From the NCBI GenBank assembly GCA_964428935.1, contig CAYSAG010000339.1, forward strand, positions 1 to 5,429: a DNA stretch of 5,429 nt, in the 5' to 3' direction. The notes under the pieces are model-generated. The model had not been told where the DNA came from. It searched no databases and worked only from the letters and a program-made list of their open reading frames with translations. This stretch comes from JAADHY01 sp964428935. GTDB lineage: Bacteria; Planctomycetota; Planctomycetia; Planctomycetales; Planctomycetaceae. A program made the position numbers and the translations under genes. This document shows positions 1 to 5,429 of this stretch, one piece after another (position 1 is the first letter of the stretch; the number at the start of each line of letters is the position of its first letter).

Positions 1-184
1 CCCGGTCCAAAGCCCGCTGGACGTCCTCCCGAGCCGGCGGTCGAATCGGTGGCGGCTCCGGCACTTTCAGAAACTGCTCTGCTGGCGGCTTGGTCTTGAA
101 GACCGGGAACGGCTTCCGCTCCGCCGCCGGCAACGCCGCCGCCGCCAGCACCGCCGCCGCAACGGCTGCCCCCAACCGGTTCAT
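1..184 (-). CDS. Exported protein of unknown function, 5' part only
   Basis: Sixty-one codons are visible before the window edge, so the C-terminal part is missing. The protein begins MNRLGAAVAAAVLAAAALPA, a short basic N-region followed by an Ala-rich hydrophobic core. This is a typical Sec signal peptide, with likely cleavage near residues 20-22 (LPA-AE). No lipobox cysteine is present. The mature start is rich in Pro and charged residues (KTKPPAEQF, VPEPPPIRPPAREDVQ) and matches no domain I recognise. The ATG overlaps the stop codon of the upstream adaptor gene as ATGA (184-181). A GGAGGAG Shine-Dalgarno sits five bases before it, so the start is well supported and translation is probably coupled to the adaptor. 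Context suggests a periplasmic or outer-membrane partner of that adaptor, but the visible part does not show which kind. Confidence 0.75.
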   Translation of the reverse strand, partial: MNRLGAAVAAAVLAAAALPAAERKPFPVFKTKPPAEQFLKVPEPPPIRPPAREDVQRALDR

Positions 185-1773
185 GACTGCTCCTCCGGTT
201 TGGCCGACAACACCCGGTCGCCCTCCCGCAACCCGTGCAGAATCTCGAACTTGTCGCCGACCTTCCGACCGGTGACGTAACGTTTCTCGACGTGGCCCTT
301 CCGCACCTGCAGCCAGACGTAGTGTTTCGCCTCCAACCCCTCCTCCGTGAACACCACGCTGGCTGGCAGGGTCAACGCCCTTGGGTTCTCGTACGCCAAC
401 ACGCGCAGCGTACAAGCCATGCCGGGCGTCACGCGCAGCTTCCTGGGAATGGTCACGCGAGCCAGAGCCTCGAAGGTGCCGGGAGCAATTGGGACCAGCG
501 AGACCGAGCGCAACGTCGCCGTCAGACGCGTCTCGGGGAAGCCGGCCGGTACCGCAACCGCCTTCAAGCCCGGACGCAAGTCGCCCAGGTCGCTTTCCTT
601 GACCGTCGCCCGAACGAACAGCGACTTCGGCTCCACGACCGTCAAGAACACCTCCTTCGGACTCACTTGTCCCCCGGGACGCAGCTTCGACTCCAGCGAC
701 GACACCGACGGCCATTTCCCTCGCGTCGGCTCACCGTAGTAGACCACACCGTTGGCCGGAGACCGCACCTCCATGGCCTTGCGGTCCGCCTGCAGTTTGG
801 CCAGCCGCTCCTTCAACTTCTGCAACTCGACGCTCTGCTTCTGCAGTTCCAGCTTGGCCTTGCTCAACTGCAGTGGCAGGGTCACCTGCGACTGCCGAAA
901 GGCAATGTCTTGCCGTTTCAGGTTCTCTTTCATGGAGACTTCTTGGCGGGGCAGTGTGACGTGGAGCGTTTCGTCGTGTCGGACCTGAGCCTGCTCGACG
1001 TAGAACCGAGCCCGCTCGACCGCGTCGCGCTGTCGCTTCAAAATGATTTCCTCCGTCTCCTCGGTCAGGTCGTCGGCCTTGTACATCTTTTCGAGCTGCC
1101 GAAGCTCCTCCAGCTCGTACTCCAGCGAATTCTTCGCCCACTTCAGCGACATTTCGGCCGACTTGACCGCCATGGGTCGGTCCACCCGAAGAAACCGGTT
1201 CCAGTCTTCCTGAGCGTACCGGTGACTACGGGCAGCTGCCTGCTGGTCGAGCGGAACGGTCTGCTCCAGGGCCTTCAGCTTCTCCAGGGCCAGCTTCTGG
1301 TTGATTTCGGCCAGTTGCAGGTCGAGCTGGGCCTGAGCGATGGCCTTGTCGATCTTGGACGTGTCGAACTGGACCAGCCGCTCGCCCTTGCGAACCGTCT
1401 TGCCGTGCGGAACGGCCCAGACGACCTCCAGCGTCGACCACTCCTGCAGGTTCACCGAAATTGGGTGCATCCGTTCCGCCTCGAACACGCCCGTTAGCTT
1501 GACGATCTTGCGGAGCGGCTCGCGGCGAACCGTGAACGTCTTGGGAGCAGAAGGCTGGCTGGGTTTCTGTTTGGCCTGCTCCTTTGGCTGCTGCGTCGTC
1601 TGTTGGCCGGGTTTCTGCGTCACCGTGCCGCCCTTGTCGCTCGACTTGTCGTTTTTCGCAGCCGGCGGCCCGTTGCGGCCGGACGACTGCTCACCCGCTC
1701 CAGACCCAGCCGAAACCAGCAAACAAAGACCCACAACCAGACCGACGCAAGCCCAGCGTTTCTCCACGTTCAT
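181..1773 (-). CDS. HlyD/AcrA-family periplasmic adaptor (membrane fusion protein)
   Basis: This 530-aa protein should bridge an inner-membrane transporter and an outer-membrane channel in the periplasm. Order: signal peptide about 1-27 (MNVEKRWA, then CVGLVVGLCLLVSA, no lipobox); a disordered Gln/Lys/Pro/Ser linker about 28-77; first lipoyl half about 98-140 (HPISVNLQEWSTLEVV, HGKTVRKGERLVQFD); a long alpha-helical hairpin about 141-333; second lipoyl half 335-347 (EVRSPANGVVYYG); beta-barrel about 383-460; membrane-proximal domain to the end (LPASVVF, LREGDRVL). The split lipoyl domain around a hairpin is the family hallmark. I chose ATG 1773 over the in-frame ATG at 1824 because GAGGAG lies nine bases upstream and the signal peptide starts there. 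The substrate is unknown. No transporter is visible, but the coupled downstream gene is exported. The hairpin is long, about 95 residues per arm. Confidence 0.88.
   Translation of the reverse strand: MNVEKRWACVGLVVGLCLLVSAGSGAGEQSSGRNGPPAAKNDKSSDKGGTVTQKPGQQTTQQPKEQAKQKPSQPSAPKTFTVRREPLRKIVKLTGVFEAERMHPISVNLQEWSTLEVVWAVPHGKTVRKGERLVQFDTSKIDKAIAQAQLDLQLAEINQKLALEKLKALEQTVPLDQQAAARSHRYAQEDWNRFLRVDRPMAVKSAEMSLKWAKNSLEYELEELRQLEKMYKADDLTEETEEIILKRQRDAVERARFYVEQAQVRHDETLHVTLPRQEVSMKENLKRQDIAFRQSQVTLPLQLSKAKLELQKQSVELQKLKERLAKLQADRKAMEVRSPANGVVYYGEPTRGKWPSVSSLESKLRPGGQVSPKEVFLTVVEPKSLFVRATVKESDLGDLRPGLKAVAVPAGFPETRLTATLRSVSLVPIAPGTFEALARVTIPRKLRVTPGMACTLRVLAYENPRALTLPASVVFTEEGLEAKHYVWLQVRKGHVEKRYVTGRKVGDKFEILHGLREGDRVLSAKPEEQS
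190..196 (-). promoter_or_regulatory. Ribosome binding site of the exported-protein gene
   Basis: On the minus strand GGAGGAG lies five bases upstream of the ATG at 184. It sits inside the last codons of the adaptor gene (the Pro-Glu-Glu-Gln-Ser end). It fixes the start of the downstream gene and supports coupled translation through the ATGA overlap. Confidence 0.75.
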
Positions 1774-1782
1774 TTTCGGTGT

Positions 1783-1788
1783 CTCCTC
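1783..1788 (-). promoter_or_regulatory. Ribosome binding site deciding the adaptor start
   Basis: On the minus strand GAGGAG is followed by nine bases and the ATG at 1773. The alternative in-frame ATG at 1824 would add 17 residues (MGQTESGATRAVEETPK) before the signal peptide. That would bury the signal peptide's basic N-region, so the downstream start is preferred. Confidence 0.7.
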
Positions 1789-2083
1789 AACTGCGCGGGT
1801 CGCCCCCGATTCGGTTTGCCCCACTAGCCGTCTCGTCGCAAGCCCGGGACGCGACTGCGAGCCGCCACGACGAGAGCCCCAGGCGAACGGACCGAGCGGC
1901 CGGCGAGTGTGGCTCGGCTCGTCCTGTTCTTCGCGCGACGTCGTTCACTCCCGCGCCGCGGCCCGAACGGGCTTTCCACCATGGCGCACAGATGTCTCGT
2001 CCGACCCTTTCAAGCCCGCCCGCAAGAAAGGCAACCGTCGATGCCCCAGCCCTTCGCTGCTCACTCTAACAAGCCTAGCATGC

Positions 2084-2098
2084 CCCCGCGGCGCGGGG
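2084..2098. repeat. GC-rich 15-nt palindrome
   Basis: The arms CCCCGCG and CGCGGGG flank a single G. The site lies mid-way in the divergent region, so it could be an operator or just GC-rich sequence. There is no T-run on either strand, so it does not look like a terminator. Confidence 0.35.
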
Positions 2099-2208
2099 CG
2101 TGTCAAGGCGCTGTGTCGGCTCGACGGTCTGCCCGGACCGACCAGACCCGCGGTTCGGCTTGGACGAGAGACGACGGCCGGCACCGCAGGACCACGCTCG
2201 AGGACGCC

Positions 2209-2239
2209 GTTTTCCTTTTGAAAACCGGTTCGCTACAAT
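2209..2239 (+). promoter_or_regulatory. Candidate ilvD promoter: inverted repeat plus TACAAT box
   Basis: TACAAT at 2234-2239 matches the sigma-70 -10 consensus at five of six positions, and stands out in GC-rich sequence. Just upstream is an inverted repeat GTTTTC (2209-2214) / GAAAAC (2220-2225) with a 5-nt spacer, then an 8-bp palindrome AACCGGTT (2223-2230). A good -35 at standard spacing is not visible: TTGAAA at 2218-2223 is only ten bases from the -10, and at 17-bp spacing the hexamer is TTTCCT. If the box is used, transcription would start near 2246 and leave a leader of about 197 nt before ilvD. The inverted repeat would then lie in the promoter spacer as a possible regulator site. 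Confidence 0.4.
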
Positions 2240-2423
2240 CGCCTTCCCCGAGCGGCAGTCAGCGTCCTGAGTGCGAGCCGTTTGCGGTTGGACTGGCCGC
2301 GGGTCGGTGGGCGGCCCGCGTCAGGTTCTTCAACAGCAGTGCCGCTGCGCAGGTCTTGGCGAATTCAGCCTTCGCTCGGCGAGGGTCCTTGTCGGCGCAA
2401 GCGGCCGCTCCGTACACGGTTCT

Positions 2424-2433
2424 GAAGGAAAGG
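2424..2433 (+). promoter_or_regulatory. Ribosome binding site deciding the ilvD start
   Basis: GAAGGAAAGG ends nine bases before the ATG at 2443. It supports this ATG, where homology to IlvD begins, over the in-frame upstream ATGs (1909, 1981, 2041 and 2080). Confidence 0.65.
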
Positions 2434-2442
2434 TCTTGCGAC

Positions 2443-4272
2443 ATGCGAAGCGACTTGGTCAAGAAAGGCATCGAGCGGGCTCCGCACCGCAGCCTGCTGC
2501 GTGCAACGGGCAACTTCACTAGCGACGACTTGGACAAACCGTTCATTGCCGTCGTCAACTCCTACGTCGACATCGTTCCCGGCCACGCCCATTTGGACAA
2601 AGTCGGCTACTTCATCAAGGAACAAATCCGGGCGGCCGGTGGAGTGCCGTTCATTTTCAACACGATTGGCATTGACGACGGCATCGCCATGGGACACGTG
2701 GGCATGAAATTTTCGCTGCCCAGCCGTGAACTGATTGCCGACTGCGTGGAGTCGATGATCGAGGCTCACCGCTTCGACGCCATGATTTGCATTCCCAACT
2801 GCGACAAGATCATTCCGGGAATGCTCATGGCCGCCGCTCGCTGCAACATTCCGACGGTCTTTGTCAGCGGCGGTCCCATGGAGGCGGGACGCTCCGCCGA
2901 CGGCCGATCCTTGGACCTGATCGACGCCTTCTACGCCGTCAGCCAACGTTCGGCGGGCCTGATTGACGACCGGCAGGTGGAAGAGATCGAGTCGCGAGCG
3001 TGTCCGACCTGCGGCAGTTGCTCGGGCATGTTCACAGCCAACAGCATGAACTGTTTGTGCGAAGCTTTGGGAATCGCTCTGCCGGGCAACGGCACTGTCC
3101 TGGCCACCAGCGACGACCGAAAGAAGCTCTACGCCGAGGCGGCTCGACTCATCGTCCAGCTGGCCAAGAACGACGGCCCGAAACCGCGAGACATCATGAC
3201 CCTGGAAGCCTTCCAGAACGCCATGATTCTGGACATGGCCATGGGCGGCTCGACCAACACAGTGCTGCACATCCTGGCCATTGCTCACGAAGCCGGCGTG
3301 CCGTTCACGTTGCAGCACATTGACGAGCTGTCTCGTCGAACGCCCAACATTTGCCGAGTGGCTCCGTCAGCCGGCCAAGACGGCCGCCTGTACCACATTG
3401 AGGACGTTCACGCCGCGGGAGGCATCATGACCATTCTGGGCGAGCTGATTCGCGGTCGGCCGGGGCTGCTGCACGAGCAGGCTCTGACCGTAACCGGCAA
3501 GACGTTGGGCGAGCTGGTTCGGGAGCACGACATTCGGTTCCGCGGCGAGAAGATTCGGCTGGACGGGCTCAGCCGCGGCAAACGGAGCGAGCTGAGCGTC
3601 TACACGGATGCGGCGGCCGAGGGCGGAGCGCCCGTGACGGCAGCCATCGAAACCCAGACCTTTGACCCGTACGATTGCATTCGGACCGTCGAGAATGCGT
3701 ACTCGCAGGAGGGCGGCCTGAGCGTTCTGTACGGCAACCTCGCCGAGGACGGCGCCATTGTCAAGACGGCCGGCGTCGACCCCGAAATGCTCCGGCACAT
3801 CGGACCGGCCGTCATTTTTGAAAGCCAGGAGGAGGCGTGCGAGGGAATCCTGAACGACCGCGTCAAACCGGGCGACGTGGTCGTGATTCGCTACGAAGGC
3901 CCGAAGGGCGGTCCGGGCATGCAGGAAATGCTGGCCCCGACCAGTTACATCAAGGCGCGGCCCGAGCTGGCCAAGACGGTCGCGCTGATTACCGACGGAC
4001 GCTTCAGCGGCGGGACGGCCGGCGCTTGCATTGGGCACGTCAGTCCCGAGGCGGCGGCCGGGGGAACCATCGGTCTGCTCCAAGACGGCGACCTCATCGA
4101 AATCGACATTCCCAACCGGCGACTGAACGTGAAGCTGTCGGAAGACGAGCTGCAAGAACGCCGAAGTCAGTGGACGCCGCCGGAGCCCCGTTTCAAAACG
4201 GGCTACCTGGCCAAGTACGCCGCTTTGGCGACCAGCGCCAACACGGGCGCTGTGCTGAAGTGGGACCGGTGA
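2443..4272 (+). CDS. ilvD: Dihydroxy-acid dehydratase
   Basis: IlvD (EC 4.2.1.9) dehydrates 2,3-dihydroxy-isovalerate and 2,3-dihydroxy-3-methylvalerate to the 2-oxo acids leading to valine, leucine and isoleucine, in the cytoplasm, using an Fe-S cluster and Mg. The 609 aa span the whole IlvD/Edd fold: RAPHRSLLRATG (12-23), DDGIAMGH (78-85), CIPNCDKIIPG with Cys120, Asp121 and Lys122 (116-126), CPTCGSCSGMFTANSMNC with Cys193 (187-204), MGGSTNTVLH (267-276), YEGPKGGPGMQEML (484-497) and TDGRFSGG (517-524). Cys120 and Cys193 fit two cluster ligands; Lys122 is the residue carbamylated for Mg binding in studied relatives. The first ligand cysteine of [2Fe-2S] enzymes is replaced by Gly47 (VPGH), as in the [4Fe-4S] E. 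coli enzyme. The segment around 365-420 and the length resemble the long E. coli form, while the N-terminus is more like the Bacillus form. It is a stand-alone gene: no other ilv gene is in view. Confidence 0.97.
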   Translation: MRSDLVKKGIERAPHRSLLRATGNFTSDDLDKPFIAVVNSYVDIVPGHAHLDKVGYFIKEQIRAAGGVPFIFNTIGIDDGIAMGHVGMKFSLPSRELIADCVESMIEAHRFDAMICIPNCDKIIPGMLMAAARCNIPTVFVSGGPMEAGRSADGRSLDLIDAFYAVSQRSAGLIDDRQVEEIESRACPTCGSCSGMFTANSMNCLCEALGIALPGNGTVLATSDDRKKLYAEAARLIVQLAKNDGPKPRDIMTLEAFQNAMILDMAMGGSTNTVLHILAIAHEAGVPFTLQHIDELSRRTPNICRVAPSAGQDGRLYHIEDVHAAGGIMTILGELIRGRPGLLHEQALTVTGKTLGELVREHDIRFRGEKIRLDGLSRGKRSELSVYTDAAAEGGAPVTAAIETQTFDPYDCIRTVENAYSQEGGLSVLYGNLAEDGAIVKTAGVDPEMLRHIGPAVIFESQEEACEGILNDRVKPGDVVVIRYEGPKGGPGMQEMLAPTSYIKARPELAKTVALITDGRFSGGTAGACIGHVSPEAAAGGTIGLLQDGDLIEIDIPNRRLNVKLSEDELQERRSQWTPPEPRFKTGYLAKYAALATSANTGAVLKWDR

Positions 4273-4411
4273 GCGCTGGCCGTTTCGTCGACCAGCGTCC
4301 CAGGCTTACCGCCCGGCTCGTTCTGGTCAGTCCGACGTCGCCACCCGCGCGGGCCTGTAGGGAACCGACTTCGGTCGAACCGAAAGACGTTTCGTTCCTT
4401 TCGCAGCGACG
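4273..4411 (+). other. Gap after ilvD with weak hairpins, possible terminator
   Basis: Directly after the ilvD stop is an inverted repeat CGCTGG (4274-4279) / CCAGCG (4292-4297) with a 12-nt loop and no T-run. A second short one, TTCGGT (4370-4375) / ACCGAA (4379-4384), is followed by T-rich sequence at 4390-4400. Neither is a convincing intrinsic terminator. Read-through into the downstream gene, or a promoter within the gap, are both possible; no clear promoter is visible. Confidence 0.3.
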
Positions 4412-5429
4412 GTGGAATTGTCGAGAAAGCAAACCAGCCGCAACAAGACGACGTTTTCGCGGAACGGTCGGAGCGTTTCGGGCAGACGCCGAGCCGTCGA
4501 CCTGAACGCGCTGTCCGACGAGGAACTGCTCGACCTCCGCATTTGTGACTTGAACGTGCGGATTGAAGGCACCGCGCTGGAAGAACGCATTCACCGGCTC
4601 TACGAAGAGCTGGCAGCTCGGGGCATTCGCTTTCGTCCCCACTTCTGGGTCTCGGACGAATGGTTCTCTCCCGACGGCGTTCCCGGAATTGCCGTCCCCT
4701 TCTACCTGCTCCACCCTCGGCTGGTGCGACTGGAACGGAAACAAATGCTGGAAGTGGAAGGCGGCAGCCGGGTCTGGTGCATGAAGATTTTGCGCCATGA
4801 AGCCGGGCATGCCATCGACACGGCCTACCGGCTGCACTTCCGGCGACGCTGGCGCGAAGTTTTCGGCAGGTACACTGAACCGTACCCCGAGTTTTACACT
4901 CCGAAGCCGTACAGCAAGAGTTACGTGGTGCACCTGGACCCGTGGTACGCGCAAAGCCACCCGGCCGAAGACTTTGCCGAGACATTCGCGGTCTGGCTCC
5001 AGCCGCGTTCCCGCTGGAGGACGCAGTACCAAGGCTGGCCCGCGCTGAAGAAGCTGCAGTACGTCGACGAATTGATGGCCCAAATTCGGGACAAGAAGCC
5101 TGCCGTCACCACCCGAGCTCACGTCGACCCCATTCGAACCATTCGGAAGACGTTGCGCGAGTACTACGAAGAAAAGCGGCGTCGCTACCGCGTCGGGCCG
5201 CAGGACTTTTTCGACCGCGAGCTCCTGCGGCTCTTCTCGACTCAGCCCGGCCCGCGCACACGCATGTCGGCCGCCACCCTGCTGCGACGCATGCGACCGG
5301 AACTGCGACGCGTCATTGCCCGTTGGACCGACCAGTACCAGTACACGATCGACCAAGTGCTGGCCGAGATGATCGAGCGGTGCCGGGAGCTGCGGCTGTA
5401 CGTCGACCGGCCGCTGCGCGAAGTCCGCC
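4412..5429 (+). CDS. Putative cytoplasmic zinc metallopeptidase (HEAGH), 3' end cut off
   Basis: The frame is open to the window end, giving 339 visible residues and no stop. The zincin motif HEAGH lies at residues 129-133 (RHEAGHAIDTAYRL). About 55 residues later, HPAEDFAETFAVWL offers Glu186 or Glu190 as a third zinc ligand, in the gluzincin manner. Other conserved-looking stretches are LSDEELLDLRICDL (34-47), the WVSDEWFSPDGVPGIAVPFY region (79-98) and PYSKSYVVHLDPWY. The part after about 240 is helical and Arg-rich. There is no signal peptide or membrane segment, so it should act in the cytoplasm. No ATG occurs in frame before residue 112, inside the conserved part. The start is therefore non-ATG: GTG 4412 is my choice, TTG 4418 the alternative, and a stop at 4358 limits the upstream extent. 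It resembles proteins I recall being annotated in planctomycetes as putative zinc-binding metallopeptidase. Substrate unknown. Confidence 0.8.
   Translation, partial: MELSRKQTSRNKTTFSRNGRSVSGRRRAVDLNALSDEELLDLRICDLNVRIEGTALEERIHRLYEELAARGIRFRPHFWVSDEWFSPDGVPGIAVPFYLLHPRLVRLERKQMLEVEGGSRVWCMKILRHEAGHAIDTAYRLHFRRRWREVFGRYTEPYPEFYTPKPYSKSYVVHLDPWYAQSHPAEDFAETFAVWLQPRSRWRTQYQGWPALKKLQYVDELMAQIRDKKPAVTTRAHVDPIRTIRKTLREYYEEKRRRYRVGPQDFFDRELLRLFSTQPGPRTRMSAATLLRRMRPELRRVIARWTDQYQYTIDQVLAEMIERCRELRLYVDRPLREVR

Larger units (their letters stand above)
1774..2442. other. Divergent intergenic region between adaptor gene and ilvD
   Basis: These 669 bases separate two genes that point away from each other and must hold both promoters. 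What can be seen: the adaptor ribosome binding site at the left end, a GC palindrome at 2084-2098, an inverted repeat and TACAAT box at 2209-2239, a small hairpin (CGCGGG/CCCGCG, 2298-2303 with 2315-2320) in the presumed ilvD leader, and the ilvD ribosome binding site at the right end. I found no convincing -10/-35 pair for the adaptor gene. I saw no tRNA-like or riboswitch-like fold by eye, and no short gene with a ribosome binding site. The ilvD frame stays open upstream to 1909, but the extra residues are basic, low in conserved character and unlike any IlvD N-terminus. Confidence 0.7.

Noticed and set aside
119..162. GCC/GCG repeats that look like a trinucleotide repeat
   Set aside because: They encode the Ala-rich core of the signal peptide on the minus strand and are explained by that and GC bias.
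235..1497. A 420-codon open frame on the plus strand opposite the adaptor gene
   Set aside because: It is antisense to a well-supported gene and its translation is Arg/Leu/His/Gln-rich with no recognisable domain; typical mirror frame in GC-rich DNA.
1774..1824. Adaptor start at the upstream ATG 1824
   Set aside because: It would place 17 extra residues before the signal peptide, and the GAGGAG site is correctly spaced for ATG 1773.
2126..2148. Inverted repeat GGTCTG/CAGACC with an 11-nt loop
   Set aside because: Six-base arms are expected by chance in sequence this GC-rich, there is no T-run, and it lies far from the promoter candidate.
2227..2243. GGTTCG resembling a tRNA T-loop
   Set aside because: There is no matching acceptor, anticodon or D-arm around it, and it overlaps the promoter-like box.
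1909..2442. In-frame N-terminal extension of ilvD by 178 codons
   Set aside because: The open frame comes from high GC. The residues do not look like any IlvD N-terminus, and the ATG at 2443 has its own Shine-Dalgarno exactly where family similarity begins.
2271..2522. Possible leader peptide or small gene upstream of ilvD
   Set aside because: It runs into ilvD in another frame, has no ribosome binding site, and is not rich in Leu, Ile or Val as an attenuation peptide would be.
2365..3318. Long minus-strand frame opposite ilvD (and another at 3367-4155)
   Set aside because: Both lie opposite an unmistakable ilvD and have no domain-like character.
4193..5356. A 387-codon minus-strand frame opposite the metallopeptidase
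   Set aside because: The plus strand encodes HEAGH, EDFAE and other domain-like motifs over the same region. The minus frame also runs into the ilvD end.

Overview
The window is GC-rich and carries four protein genes in two divergent blocks. I think it comes from a planctomycete, probably a Pirellulales-like lineage. This is inferred from the general character of the proteins (a long coiled-coil HlyD-type adaptor with the segment KADDLTEETEEI, and a cytoplasmic HEAGH protein of a kind I associate with planctomycete genomes), the high GC and the large intergenic gap. It is not proven. Shine-Dalgarno sites are clear for the two minus-strand genes and for ilvD, and absent for the last gene.

Left block (minus strand, 1-1773): a periplasmic adaptor (membrane fusion protein, HlyD/AcrA superfamily, 530 aa) is followed by the first 61 codons of a second exported protein. 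The two overlap by an ATGA, with a strong Shine-Dalgarno inside the end of the adaptor gene, so they look translationally coupled. They are probably parts of one envelope or export operon that continues to the left of the window.

Centre (1774-2442): a 669-nt divergent intergenic region. It has the adaptor's ribosome binding site at one end and ilvD's at the other, a TACAAT -10-like box at 2234-2239 preceded by an inverted repeat, and a GC-rich 15-nt palindrome at 2084-2098. I see no RNA gene and no convincing small gene in it.

Right block (plus strand, 2443-5429): ilvD, a complete dihydroxy-acid dehydratase (609 aa) of branched-chain amino acid synthesis. After a 139-nt gap comes a predicted cytoplasmic zinc metallopeptidase (HEAGH plus a downstream EDFAE) that starts at a non-ATG codon and runs off the right end. 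No biochemical link between ilvD and the peptidase is evident.

I do not see a mobile element, CRISPR array, tRNA/rRNA or an obvious new defence-type system. The most interesting items are the mirror-symmetric prolines in the adaptor hairpin, the mixed-type IlvD that lacks the first iron-sulfur cysteine, and the uncharacterised metallopeptidase.
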